Shown one piece after another: positions 32,514-46,384 of a DNA stretch of 64,000 nt; positions within the stretch are counted from its first letter, which is position 1; every line of letters begins with the position of its first letter. A program made the position numbers and the translations under genes. The notes under the pieces were generated by a model. It had not been told where the DNA came from. It saw only the letters and a program-made list of their open reading frames with translations, and did not search any database. The DNA lies in assembly GCA_021030915.1 (NCBI GenBank), contig JAGEMR010000021.1, positions 124,001-188,000 on the forward strand, in the 5' to 3' direction. Origin of the DNA: Astrothelium macrocarpum (Eukaryota; Ascomycota; Dothideomycetes; Trypetheliales; Trypetheliaceae).

Positions 32514-35500
32514 AAACCAAAAAAAAGAAGACAAAAAGAAGACAAAAAAAAAGCTATGACGTTCTTGCGGACTTTGTGAGAGGATGATGGACAGAGACGA
32601 AAGAGCTTCTCAACAATCTTGCGAACTTGTAAATTGGAAAAAATGAGAAATAGAACGATGAAATGGATATTCCTGCAAGAAACGAAGAAGGATGGATAAT
32701 GAGGAGAAAGTTGATCAAAAAATTTCTGCAAGCCCGAAAACGAGATGAATGAGAAGTTTGCCTTTTGCTCTTGAGAACTAAAGCTGAGATAAGACTTCTT
32801 GATGAAATGAAATAGGACCTACCTCGTCTCAAAACTCAACGCAGGCTTGGCTTGAGAGTTTGAAACAATTCAGAACATGGATGGCAGAGTTGAAGTTCTC
32901 ATCTCAAGTGGAGGTGTCGGAGCCTACGGAGAACCATCGGCAAAGCAGACAACCGTGTAAACTTTCCCTACCTCTAGCATCATGGTACGGCAGGCACGGC
33001 ATGCGCAATGTCTGCCAATCGAACTTCGTCATCTAATCCAATTCATGGAGTAATGTTGGCCCTTTAGCCAATTCTGATCTGCCAGAATGATAGATCACGT
33101 GATTCTCCATGCTTCGACCGCTTTTCAGGGGTCTATCGAAACAAGGTCGTCTCTATGCGGTCCAATGACAGCACTTGCAGACGTCATGTCGTAAGCACCT
33201 GCCCCTTGTCGAGGGCAAGAATGTGGCCTTGACTTGGCATCCCCCCATTGTCGATAGTTAACCAGAATGGCCAGCCGATCCAGCTATGATCCCTTCCTGA
33301 AGGTTAGCCTAAGCTGATGTAGCTTAGTATACGTATAGCGATTGGAAGTTGTGGTGATGGGTGGATCGACATGTAATTCGACGGGAACGCGGGGGATGGG
33401 GGAGGATAGAGACCGATCAATATGATCTGCATGCTTGCCTAAAGAATGGCAGCAACAATTGCGCATGGCAGTGAGCCTATGCAAGGGGCGAGTTGGTTGA
33501 CATCTGCCTTTCAATATCGTCCAAGACCAACAGCCAATCTTTCAAATAGGCTCCCCAATGACGAATATGCCTGGCTTTGACGCTTGTCCATGCAACTATC
33601 GACATGAACCATTGATGTATCTGATATGGGAAGTCTCCAGATCGATACTGACCGTATTGAGTCGATGCTTTAGGAAGCTGGCGTGATTATCCACTGCAGA
33701 ACTCATGTTGTATTGTGCGCGTAGGTGGTCATGACCTCTCGACCTTATCACAGGAAGCATTGCTTGCCTTGAGATCCAAGTCAAGCGCGCAAACTCGAAG
33801 CGCGACAAGAACTTGCTGGAGCTAAGAGTCTAATCAATTGTTGCAAAGATCTTCAGGGTGTTATAGCATGCATGCACAAGGAGCCTTGAAGTTTACCCGA
33901 CTTCATGCCAGTAGATCGTAGACGTGAGCTGCGTTCAGGAGACAACACTCAAGGTCGAGTTTAGGTGAAGATGGGTCGCAGCTCCCGTGAAGAGCGTGCA
34001 TGGTGGAGTCCGCCGAGGTGCTCTTGACGTAGATGCTACTCGATTATGGTGCATGTTGAAACGCATTTCTTCGTTAATGTTCACTATACACGATCTCAGT
34101 AATATTCCAAAAGTTTGTGAACAAAGGGGTAATAGGTTGTAGAACGTAGACCTTTGGCATCTGATCCGACCGAAGGCCTCTTGAGCGATACAGTCAGTTC
34201 GTATAGTGGAAGATAATGAGGCATACCTTGGAAGTTCGTAGAGCTAAGCACATTCAGAGCACTACCATTAGACAACGTGGTCTGGAAGCGAAGCTGCTCT
34301 AATGTGCCAAGTTGATGTGAGTGGTTGACGTGATTTGGTTTCAGAGCGATGGTGCTGGCCGTCTGCAGTCAGACCGTCGCTGCAGTGAAATTTGCACGTT
34401 AGAAACCCGATCAAGGTGATCCAGACTAGCTTAAGGAAGGTTTGAGGATGCTCAGGTCGATGCTAGATGGTGAAAAAGAGTGGAGGAGGGTGGTGGAGGG
34501 TGAGTAGACTTGCGATCGCCGCTCAGATGCACGCCGGTCGAGCTCTGCTTTTACGGTCACCGCAGCGAGCTCTTGGACGGCTCTAGCTACCTTTGAACTG
34601 ATCGGACAAGCTTGAGGGTGTTCAGAGGACGATCAACTAAAGGTCAAGAAGAACGATGGAGCTGAAGAAAGAGAAATTGTTGCAAGGAAGGTGGGTGGGT
34701 GGTGGGGGTTTAAGTAGGAAGATGGGCAGAAGACTTTGAGCGAGTGAGGATCTGCTGATGAGGTAGGGAGCGTCCAGCTGGCCTGCGCTTTGGGCATTGG
34801 TCAATTCAGCCATCACTTGGTGCGGCTCTTCGGTTCCAAGCTAATGGAGCAGTGACAGGTTCATTTATGCAAGGGACAATCAAATGAGGCAGAAAAAGGG
34901 CACATCTTTCCGAATAAACAGCTACTTATCCAAGTCAACGGTGACATGATGCTCTCCTGTGATGCTCCAAAGTCAGGAAGCCTGTCGTGCAAAGCGGCTT
35001 GGCTGTTCACGAGCAACGCTCAGGCCGCATTGTCCTCGCAACTCCTTCCGCACATTACCTACAGCGTCGTCAGCAACATTGCGTGGTCAATACGTCAATC
35101 ACCAATGAGCCCACATAATCGCTCACCTCTTGTGATTTCACTTTGGCACATGGCGCCCTATAGCTCCTTCCGTGCCTCCTCTAGCGACTTTTCCTTCCCG
35201 TGCGCCATCAATACTTCCTTCACTCCCCGCCCGGCAGGGCAGTCACAGCTCTATCTCACAGGCTCCCCTGCCTGCAAACGGTGGCTTGTTGTCCAAGTGT
35301 TACCGTCGGATGAAGTGTGAATCCCGTGACCATATAGAGATGGCATAAGAGATGAGACATGTATTTGATCTCCATACAAGTAACGATACCACATCGACAG
35401 CAGCAGTATCCTTCCTGTGATGGCTTTGAAAAACTTGAATGATCAGCAAGGTCCGTATAACCAATGTCTTCTAGTCTTTTGCAGTGACAAATCGTAACTT

Positions 35501-38500
35501 AGTGGACGTACCCTGTAGTGTCTTACTGAACCCTCTATACCATTGATTTCAGTCGAGAAACAAGTGCCTATTGCTGGATCGTCAGTCTCATCAGCATCAA
35601 CCAATCATTCCAGAAAGACTTCCAAAGAGACCGCATAGTGCATCGCTACCCACTCTGCTAAGACCAGTATAGGACAGCACCACGATCTCCACCCTTAACG
35701 CACCCTGACAGTATTCAGCATGAGCATTGTACCGCCCTATCTCTAAGAGCAGACTTGCCTTCAGTACCTACTTATCGTGTTCCGACCTGGCGAAGTTGCT
35801 TGGTGATCATGATAATAACGCTGCTTTGAATAAGAGCACCATCAAACCAACGCTCTGTGGTTGACAAAGCGTCGGCGACAGCCAGATGCCATATGGACAC
35901 GAAAGACGGGGCAGAAAAGAGATGGTGTAGGGTTTCACAGTCGTTAAGAACATGATAGTCCACTCGCTTATAGTATCAATTGCAAGATAGGCAGCACGCT
36001 TCTCCTACGGTTGTCCGGGATCCTCGAGATAATCAAATGAGAACGAGTGGAAGAGGTTACTCTTTTTATCTTATAATTGGGATGAGCCGATCGTGTTGAT
36101 ACCAGGAGGGATGATACATATTAAGGTAAGACTGGATGTTAGGGACGTCTCCGTGTTGTAACCTGCATAGATGCTGCATGGGCCTGCCAAGTGCTACGAC
36201 GACTTGGACCGCAGTACATCAGAAGCATTGTCAATCGAACTTGGAACGTTTTATGGATGTTCACATTGAGCCGATCAGCAAGCGTACGGGCCTTGGTTGA
36301 ACTGAACGTCTCAGGTATGTCGTGCCATTCTGTTGCCATCATAGCTTTGACATGAGCATATGTATAGCATAGTTCACTGCAACCAGCTTTGACAACGATA
36401 CTGCAGTCTCCTATCCATGGAATCCTCTCGCACGGACCAAGAAGTCTTTGGGAGCTGTGCTACAATGTAGCGGTCATTAGCTATGTGCTATTTGCTGATG
36501 AACTGTTGATGATTCCTGGAAGTATATGCCTTTATGCTGGGACGATCATGCCTCACGGACGAATCTCCGAGAGAAATCTCGCTCATAGCTCATCTATCTG
36601 GATGGCAACTGTCGTCCTGACTTATACTGGTTCACTATGTAAGTCTTATGCAGCAGCACAGTCGGCATTCACCTATGCTTCAGCCAGGTTATCGACCAAT
36701 ACCAGAATAAGGGGAATCTCGGGACCAGATTTTCTTGTGCAATGGGGGAGCACATTCTTGCGGCTCGACGAAACACTAGTATTATGTAACTCAGGCCCTC
36801 CTGGTCCAGATTCAATTGCTCCAAATAGTATCGGAGGGCCTTCATGATTTGAACAGTCCATTTCGGTAGTTCCATTGGCAACGGGTTCTCAATATTGAGC
36901 TGTTGCACCGGTCTCGGAAACTCTTTGTCCCTTGATGGCCCATTGTCCACTATGAATTGCGGTGGCAGAAAAGTATATGCTCAGCAAATGAAGACAGTCG
37001 TCCAAACTGCTTTGGCTTGGGCGTTTTAGGCAATTGTCATACCTCACGTCTCAAGGGACCTTCATGTATTCCAGGTTTTGTTGGCATTGGTCCCTTACGC
37101 AGACTGGGTTTTGTCAAACAGGAGCACCAGTTCTCGAGGAGGCAGCTGAATTTGAGTCGAGCGGGTGGTCTGAAGCAAATGACCTTCCTCAGCAGATTGT
37201 GAGCCCACGCACGGGATGGAGTGCGTGTGAGAAACGGTCATGATTCTCGTCATTGTTGACGAGTACCATGAAGATGTGTAAAAACGCTGATGCAAAGCCA
37301 GTTCCGATGAGTAGATAGACTTGAAATCGCTTGAAAGTTCTTCTCTTCTCTTGGGTTTACCAAAGTCTTCGGTCTCTGGAGCTGCTCTAACCGCGATCTC
37401 ATTTCGTCTCTTCTTGGATTCATCTCCTCCGCAAAGCGTGACATTTCATCTTTAAATCAATTGAAACCTACGACTGCATTTAATGTCTTTTTTCTTCTTG
37501 AAGCTCCAGGCTACGATTCTATTGTCCCCCAGTCGTGTGGGCCAAAAAAGCCATCGAAAGCCAAAGACAATGGTTTTGATGGCCAAGTCACCATGGGAGA
37601 GAATGGCACGGGGGTAAACATCCTCTCCATAGCTACCATATGACCTTGGTGTCAAGAAAGCCCTTGTCTGTCCAGGATCCTGGATGGGTTTTGCTACGAT
37701 ATTAACACACGTGTCCATCGACGGAGCAACACCATCCGAATCTGATCCACATAGCAAATTTTGTGTGCTCTTTGCCATCCTCTTTTCCAGAGTTGGCACT
37801 TTGCATCATCAAAGGACGATCGAACCCGAGATAGTGCTTGGGATCCCTTAGAGGAGGACCATCTGGCCTGCTCTAAAGGGCTGGAGATACAATGCCGAAA
37901 CGCGTTTTAACAAGCTCCCAGAGCAAGCCTGAGATGTTGTTGGATACTAAATCGCACTTCCGCATAGTGTCCCGGACAAAGAAATAACTCAATGTCCATT
38001 CCGATGATCCGGTAAGTCATCTTGAAGAAATGAAGACATCAAGCTATGCTTATACACTTCAGTGGCTGGTCCACCTCCTGACAGAAATTTGTCGCATTTT
38101 TGCGTGGACAGCTATGACATGAATAGACGTGCCCAAAAACAGCAATTTCAACTTGAACAGAGCAATCCGGCTGCAGCGAAAGTGGATGCGATGCAGAACT
38201 GATGGGTCACTGCTGCGGCATAAGAAAGCGGACCTGTGGGCGCTATATGGTTTCGTCTAGCATCTCCGTTTAAAGCAAAGCCATTCCGCAGAACGTCTTG
38301 GCCAAGGTCATCTAAACCCGTATGTGATTGAAAGAATAACCAGTTCACGCTGATATGTTCCAGATAAGGTAGGCGGGAAGGAGCTTTCATTCAGACACCA
38401 GTCTGTGCTCCACCAGTCAAGTCTCTTCTAGTTATTAAGACAAGACTGAAGTATTATCAGGCAGAAACATCCACTTTACACAAGATCATACTCCGACTAG

Positions 38501-41500
38501 ACTGAAGATAACCGTCCAAATAGTATGTGATCAGTTGAAGTCCGATGGAGCGCCTTAAACATATCATCTTTATCGGAGCCGCCACATCAGTTGAGATAGC
38601 TTCTCATCAAGTGCTCCAATTAATTTCCATGAATGTCGGCAAGGTCTTGCTGACGTAGGATACGGGGTCCTGCTTTGTGGATGTGTGTGAAATCACCATG
38701 GACAAATGCAGACACCTGTAATTGAACATCTTTCCGAAGATGTTGACTTCGGGCCCTGGGGATCGTCACAGCATCTTATTTCTTATCAACATGCACCTTG
38801 TATCTGCGTAGCGGAAAGACTCAAATGCACCCCTTGTCGAAAAGTAAGTCGACCGCAACTCACTATAATTCAGATGGGTCATTGACTTCACGAGATTCGC
38901 ATTGCCTCAGAGCCTGAGCCACAACATCCGTACGATGGGTCCCACTGGCAAAGATGGTCGCTTATGCTACTGCACGCTCCTTTCTCACATCGTGATCCGC
39001 GTCCGGACGGTATGAGCTTGCGTACTTTCTTGCATGGGGTCAATGCCCAGTTGAAGACAATTCCACCGTTGGCAAGGGCTTTAAGGAGTTTGTACGCGGT
39101 CCAAGACCAAAGCATCTGGTATCCGATCCGTATTTCTAAGCCTGGATTTTTTTTATCGAACGATACTTGTTCAAAGAAGAACTCCATCTTATGGTGAAAC
39201 AGTGAGTGCATATCTTGCAATTCCACCTTCGTTTCGTTCTCAGAGCAAAGCGCCGTGGTCGTCGACTGAGAAGTAATAGAGAGTACTGGTGACATTGAGA
39301 GATGCTACCGGCGTTAGGGTCCAAGATATTGAACCATGTTCCATCATCAAGTCCATTTCGCGCAACGCGGAGAGAGAAACCGCTTCTGAGGTTTCGAGCT
39401 CGGGCGTCGTTCGATACCGTATCAACTGTGGGTGCGCTGTTAGCAAGATCCAGCAAACTCCGTTCTCAGGGAACATCAAGGGTACTACCGTCTCAAATGC
39501 TCGTCTCCACTTGTTCAATCCCTTCTATCCGACAAAAACAATCACGTAGGAATCCTCAACGACCAAAGAAGCGTATAGTCCTGGTGAAACCCATTTTGAT
39601 GGCTACTGCAACTTTGCCTGATTGGTCTTTGCCACTATCAGGTCTTACAACACCTGCAACACCACACCCTACACCGGCGTCATGAGCAACAGGTTACTAT
39701 GTTCTCTTGACTCCGTGCCAATCGATGATAGCCGCGCCAGCGAATCCCGATCAAGCCGAGACACCTTGATGACTCTACCTTGTTTTCTTTCTGCCCAGTA
39801 CTCTCGGCGTGGTGAAGTTCTCGCATTTGGATCGAAGACTGTAAGTAAGTACTTATGTTCCATCTAACTGGGCGTCGCTTGTCGAAAGTGGCAGCCTTGA
39901 TCCAGATCTGACAATGCCGGAGGTGGAGGCCTGTTTTGTATACCTCGCATATTTGTTTTAGAAAAGCATACTTCATCCGATTGGTATTCCTCTCTTGATC
40001 GGTAAGCATTGCGTGGGTCTTCGAAATGGACTGGCAATGCTCATCGATTTCATGTTGTGGAAGTTGGCCATCCCCCCTAGTATTTTTTTCTCTTCAAGGA
40101 TTCAAATAGTAAAGGCTGGGCATCCGGCACTCCGTCTTCCGGGCCTCTCCGTTGTGTTTTCCAAATAAAGCTCGCCGACTTGGACTGGCGTGACAGGATC
40201 ATAGAATCGATCTTCGCCCTCCCTAGTTTACCTGAGGAGAGGCAGGCCGTCGTCACTCATCTCACGAAACTTGTGAGTTTATGGAAAACGAAGTCATGGC
40301 CATCATATAATGGGCAGAGTGTTTGCTCATCTGTTCTTTCTCGTCTCCAAAGGCTGACGATGTTGCAAAGGTTGTTTTGTCTTTGGAATTTGACACCAAG
40401 TGCGATACCAAGGGCGATCCCGCACTGCCAGGTCATGGCTCCAGTATTCAATGAGGATTCTTGTTATCGCTTTATATATGGTTAACAAGTTCTATTAATG
40501 CATCTCTGCTTACAATCTATAGCGAATGCTTCGCAGTCGGTATTATGTGTGTAGGCAGCAGAATCCGCGATCAGTAGTTTCTTTTCGAAGGCGTATTGGC
40601 ATTCTGTTCCTCATGGTTCCGAGCGGTTGTCAGCGACTGCTCCAATCTAAATCAAAGTGACCTTGCCGCTTGGTTCAGAATACGGTTAGGACTAACCTGG
40701 AGGTAGCAGCGTCTTCCGATAAGCCTACGTCGGCTCTCGAGCTCGCTTTGAACCCAAATGGAGCGATGAAACTAGCGGTTCCTTTAAAATCGCTTCTCGG
40801 AAAGATTTTAGAGTTGGGTTGACCCTATTGAAGTGCGTTTGTGGCGTGCTACAGCCTGCCGGCGGACAAACGAAGGCACCTTACAAAGTGTCGGAAACCT
40901 TCCAGCTTTGTCTGAATGGTATCTGGTATCTGCTTCGCTTCGAGATGTATCTCAAGGCAAAAGCGGCTCAGGCGTGTTGTGGCACACGTGTTGAACTCTC
41001 GTCGTGGTAGATTAGGGAAACTTAGAAGTCACAAGAGCTCAGGCAGTTCGAGATGAGGAGCCCGAAAAACGACGTGATTACAATAAAGTAAGTCTTGACA
41101 ACACCCATTTCCAAGATGAATGACCACGCAGTCGTTCGGCTCTACAGTGCACACCTGGCCTCAAGATACCGTCAAACCTGCAGGGTTTGGACCTTACTAT
41201 GGACAGCCACTCAGAATGAGGTTACCTCGATGATACCATTGGCGAAATCGAACGAATCAACAAAAAAGAACGACAACATAATAACCTTCGAACCTCCAAG
41301 ATCCTTCCTCGGAAAGTTGAGAGCAAGGCACCTATGCTAAAGGTTAGATTCTGAATTGAAATTCAAATAAGTTATCCGTCGCTAGCTATTGTTACCAGGC
41401 ACCACCATTACGATAGACAGCGCCTTTGCAGTCCGGGCAAACCCCAATTTCCTCTCTTGACAGCTCAAATGAGTCGGGTGTCAAATACTGCAACCCGGAA

Positions 41501-42361
41501 TGCTTCTTGCCCATTCTGTTACTTTACTCCTCAACTACAACGTATGCGCGTGCCACAGCTAGCCAGCCAATCTCTAATCACCGCTCGCCCTTGTAATTAT
41601 TAGAGAAGAAAACACCTCATTCCGTCGCGAGAGAGTCTTGTCGCTCTGAGATCGAACAGACAAAGGCAGTGGGTACATTTCAATCCATTCCTACCACAAG
41701 TTTTGCGCCTATTTGTGAAGCTCCAGAGCGGATCACTATGAGAAAAGCGCTCTTATACTGGGGAAACTACCTGTCCAAGTCGACTTTTAAATAGCGGAAT
41801 CATGTCAATGAGCAGGATTGGGACAGAGCAGTACTATCGTACCGACCTACTTCGCAGCCTTACCAACGGGCACGGAAACTATCACAGAAACGGTTCAATC
41901 CACATTCATCACCTAGCCATGTCTCAAGTCGACATAAACGAGAACTATACCAAATCAAACATCATTTCGTGTCCGTGCACATTCGGAGAAGAACGACCCA
42001 TGAAGTACGTAGCTTATAGATACGGACAACTGGACACTCTAAAGGGGCGCTGGCTATCCGTATCCTTAGGCTCTAAACATGCAGGTTTCCAAGATACTCG
42101 CTCAATTCGTGCATTTTTACCTTCCTTCCTAATAGACATCTTCCGTACCAGCGCTATCGTGAGTGATACTGAGATCACAACTCTGGCTAAAGAGATTCAG
42201 AGAGTCTTAGTCTGACATAGGGTGTACTGCCGTTGAGATACTACTTCTACGAAATAAGCCTACAGAACCGCTAATAAAGGCTCGCAGCTATTTACATCAA
42301 ACTTCCGATAAAACCATGTGAGTCTACAAACCTGGCCGGGATTTCATTCTGAAGGTAGCTC
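32514..42361. other. 10-kb gene desert with scattered frame fragments
   Basis: No complete gene can be supported. Frames of up to 152 codons (36389-36847 plus, 38888-39295 minus, 41802-42215 plus) have no recognisable domain. Around 37250-37799 the minus strand has consecutive coding-like pieces, including MSRFAEEMNPRRDEMRSRLE and, in another frame, a membrane-helix-like VYLLIGTGFASAFLHIFMVL, which may be a broken gene. No tandem repeats like those at 27-31 kb are seen. Confidence 0.4.
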
Positions 42362-42598
42362 CACCAGTGGCTGCAACAAGAAATGTCACCCCCGACTGCG
42401 AAAGATATCATGCACCGCAGGCATCATCGGGAGACCCTCAATAAGAACAGATCAGGAAACTTGGAATTCTTTTCTCAACAATTTATTAACAGATTATTTA
42501 CAATCTGTCATTGTTCAGAATGATAAGGGGTCCTTCCGACGAAATCTGCGGCGAATGATCTCTTTCGCGGGTGACATTTCTTATTGCATCCACTGGTG
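42362..42598. mobile_element. MITE-like element, copy A, 237 bp, 4-bp target duplication GCTC
   Basis: The left end reads CACCAGTGGCTGCAACAAGA and the right end is its imperfect reverse complement, ending CATCCACTGGTG. The inverted match covers the first 30 bases with two differences and continues less exactly to about 55 bases. GCTC flanks it on both sides (42358-42361 and 42599-42602). The interior is AT-rich with no transposase, so it is non-autonomous. Copies B (50022) and C (58614) share both ends. Confidence 0.85.
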
Positions 42599-44992
42599 GC
42601 TCTTCCGGTTCAACAGGTCATTGATCAAATATACAAACCATGAAAACCCCACTCAAACCCACATCCATTGCGCAAAGGCTTTCCTAAGAGGAAAATTACC
42701 ATGCTCTCGATTGGTCAAAAGAACTTTGAAACACAACGCTGCCATCCGCACAAGCAATGTACAAGGTGGCCACATGTCTTGCAAATGCAAGTTATACGAC
42801 TTGGACCATATATTCAATGCATAGCTTGTGGCCAAGGTTATTTTGCGCGGAACTAAGCGCCATGATCTTGCAGGTGGTTAAACCCCGAGGTTCGTTCAAG
42901 AGGCTCCGTTTCTATATCAATTGTTGGTCTTCTCTTGCTCATGAACTCCGGCAGGGTCCGAGAATATACTCTTTCTTGATCAAACACGCAAAAAGCTTGA
43001 ATGCCCTAAGCTATCTGAATCTTTATGGGGATTGTTATGACATGAATCCAATCAAAGATTGTGAAAGAGTAGGAAGAATATGCATTGATCTTCTACAAAG
43101 GACTGTACTACACCGAAGAGTAAGTATATGGAGAAATTCCTTACTATCCAGTGTGTTCGCTACCACTACCTACTTTTAACTAAACGCTGACCTTTTCGCC
43201 TTATAGAAGCGATTGAGTTTAGTATACGAGCTCAATTATCGGCCTTTCTTACATCGGGTTGCGTCACTCAGTCCTATAGCTCAGTAATTCACCATGACAG
43301 TAGTATCCAGCCAGAACGTATTGAAAGATACCGGCTTTTCTATCATAAACAGCACTATTGGGATAGGATGGATTTTCTACCTCTTGCTCTAGTCATTGGG
43401 GTCCGCATCCAAAGCTCCTGCTGCCAATCCTCGATTACCTTCATCGCGAACACTTTGATCATGGACGGAAAATGCAGCCACAAAACGTTAAAAGGACGCT
43501 TACAGATTGGGCTCAGCATCCGGACGATAAAAGTCACTAATGTGGAGTGCGATGTTTTAAGCACGCGGCCGACTTGAGTGATTTTACGAAGCCAACCCAA
43601 GTTGTGCCAAAACAGAGGCACATGAAATCATCTTGAGAGCACATTCTCTCTCCTTCCGTCGGGGCGCTTAACTTCGGGTAAAATAACGCATCCTCATGAT
43701 GCCAAAGGACGGGTGCAATTGGAAGAAAAATTACGAGTTCGAACTCTCAAAATATGGTGACCTCACTATGCGTACCATGGACAGCACCAATGGGCATCGC
43801 CAAGCAGTTCTACTCGTCCGTATGACCACATAGCTAGTACCATGGAAAAGCGAGTGTCACAGGAGCTTCCGAAATTTTTGTCGATCTTCCCCGCAAATCG
43901 CCGGGACACACCCTCGGCGCTTACACGTGCCCGGTTTTGGGGATGTGCGGGGGAATCCACCCGGCGGAGAGTGTGGAGGATGTCGCTTGTAGATGACAAG
44001 CATAGCTGCCAAGATACCAATCGAGGTACCCACTATTCTCCAGCCTCTGTCTCAATACGATTGCTAAGTACATGTTCCTACACTTAGATTTGGAAAAGAT
44101 GTTCTCGAATGACCAGCCACAGTGCAGCAGTCTACTGACGTCATGTTCGTGTCCAGGTACTGCACGTGTCCAGCCTCGTACGGACGAAAATAAGCTTTCA
44201 TCCACTACGTACAAGCCAACAATAACAGCTGGGTAGGGTTACGGCTGGCAACGGGCTGAGGAATAATCAATGCCGAAGAAACCAAGTTAAGATCGCCGCC
44301 GGAGCTGGAGCGGTGTCGCTGTTTCGAGTCAAAGCTACGTGATGACGGCCTTATACTTTCTCCAAAAAGGGAGGCCGGCAGCTAAAGCGCCCTTTAATGA
44401 GCCTATAAGAAAAGCTTATCTGCTCGGTCGACTTTCGGTTGTCAAGCCACAGCACCATCCCGCAAGCCCGACAGCGAGGACGCTAAGCTATGACGCAGGA
44501 CCCTGAGCCATGGATCCAGCTAAGACCCTGGACCATCTTACAAGGAAGCTCCATGGCATTTCGAGAAATCAGACCTACTCCATCAAAGCGTGATTGGCGC
44601 TTGATCCAATCCCGATGGGCTATCATGACTTTTGGCTACCGTAATTCGGCGAAAAGGGTCACGATGGTATGATGATCATTGCGCCGGTGTGCCAGCAATT
44701 GTGCACCTCGCTGCATTGTTGTCGATCCTTCTCCAGGAAATCCTCAAGCAATGACGATGATCAGTGGGCCTCGCCGGAGCTCTGCCCACGATTGATCTTT
44801 AAGAAGCAAGGTAAGTCCAACATCGGATATGGTATCTTCACACATTGTGGCAGTGTTTTGCTCTCTTTTCTCTCTTGGTGACAATTGACGTCTCTTTTGC
44901 AACATATCACTTCATTGAATGGCCTTGCCAGGAGCTTGGGATCTTGAAAGCAGCAATTAGAACACCTTTGCACAAACCTATTCTTAACAAAC
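42599..44992. other. intergenic region upstream of the GH5 gene
   Basis: Frames at 42757-43179 (140 codons) and elsewhere show no recognisable features. The 3-prime end is the GH5 promoter and leader. A TATAA lies at 44404, too far from the ATG at 44993 to be assigned with confidence. Confidence 0.4.
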
Positions 44993-46384
44993 ATGTATTA
45001 TCAAAACATTCTTACCGCGCTTTCGCTCTCAGCAACACTGATTACCGCTGCTCCAGCTACACGGTATGCAGCGAATGATGTGCTTTATAGACTTTGCCAA
45101 AATGACTCTTGATTTAGATCTCAGTGGAAACGTGATGATCCACTCAAATTCGCGTATGGGTCTGAGAAAGTCCGTGGCGTCAATATAGGAGGCTGGCTTG
45201 TCCTTGAATCCTGGATTACTCCCTCCATCTTCGAGCCGTACAAAGGTACTGGTGTCGTTGACGAATGGACTCTTACATCCCATCTAGGCAAAGGGGCAGC
45301 CGAACAACTTCTCCAGCAACATTGGAGTTCGTGGATTACCGAAGATGACTTTGCTCAAATCGCAGCCAATAACCTCAACCACGTCCGCATCCCTATTGGA
45401 TACTGGGCCATTCCCCAGTCAAACGACCCCAGTGACCCATATGTTATGGGTGCCTATGATTACTTTGGCAAAGCTCTGGACTGGGCTCAGACTCATGGAC
45501 TCAAAGTTCTTGTTGACATTCACGGTGCACAAGGGTCGCAGAACGGATTTGACAATAGCGGTCACAATGGTTCTGTATTATGGACAGACAATGACGGTTT
45601 TATCACAAACACGAAGACAGCACTCAACCAGATCCGCGATGATTACGCCTCTCATCCTGCCTTGGCTGCCATTGAGTTGGTGAATGAGCCCCTCGGTTCT
45701 GACCTCGACATGAGCAAAGTCACCCAATTCTACTATGATGGATGGGGCAATCTCCAAAATAGCAATGTTGCAATCACCTTCCACGATGCATTCCAAGGTG
45801 TCAACAGCTGGAATAACTTTGGGGCTGGCATGTGGAATCTCATAGAAGACACACACCACTACGAAGTTTTTGACTCTGGATCGCTGGCCATGTCTCCATC
45901 AGAGCACACATCGACGGCATGTAGCTTCGGTAGTCAGATGGCCAGTAACAACAAATGGACCATTGCTGGTGAATGGACTGGTGCTTTGACTGATTGTGCA
46001 CAATATCTTAATGGTTTCGGAGTTGGTGCTCGTTACGACGGTACCTATGAACTTGGAAGTGGTTCATCCTATATCGGCAGCTGTCAAGGCAAAGATGTTG
46101 GCACCGTCGACGACATGTTGCAGGTCGACAAAGACAATATTCAAACATTCGTTGCGGCGCAACTGGATGCTTTCGAGGAAGCTGCTGGTTGGATCTTCTG
46201 GTGCTGGAAGACTGAATCAGCTCCGGAATGGCACTTGCAGAACCTTACTGCTGCCGGTCTTTTCCCAAAGGACCCGGCTAACCGACCAGGTAAGTTCTCA
46301 CGCTCGTACGTTATACCATACTCAAAGCTGATATCGCGTGCAGCCACTTTGCCCGATGGCTCAACTGGTCACCCTTGTAGCTAA
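44993..46384 (+). CDS. secreted exo-beta-1,3-glucanase, GH5 subfamily 9
   Basis: The model is join(44993..45063, 45118..46289, 46344..46384), 427 residues. A signal peptide covers about 1-20, then a short propeptide ending in Lys28-Arg29, a Kex2-type site, before DDPLKFAYG. Family motifs follow in order: VRGVNIGGWLVLESWITPS near 41-59, HVRIPIGYWAI near 115, DIHGAQGSQNG near 157-167, ELVNEPLG with Glu214 as acid/base, and IAGEWTGALTDC with Glu309 as nucleophile. The end (TLPDGSTGHPCS) has no GPI signal. The enzyme releases glucose from beta-1,3-glucan in the wall or medium. Introns are 54 nt each. The second is in frame and stop-free, so its retention would add 18 residues rather than truncate. 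Confidence 0.93.

Noticed and set aside
36389..36847. 152-codon plus frame
   Set aside because: No recognisable domain, overlapping minus-strand frames of similar quality, no neighbouring splice support.
38888..39295. 135-codon minus frame
   Set aside because: Overlaps other open frames on both strands; no motif or start context.
42318..42824. 168-codon frame across MITE copy A
   Set aside because: Half of it is transposon sequence, including both inverted ends; no conserved product.
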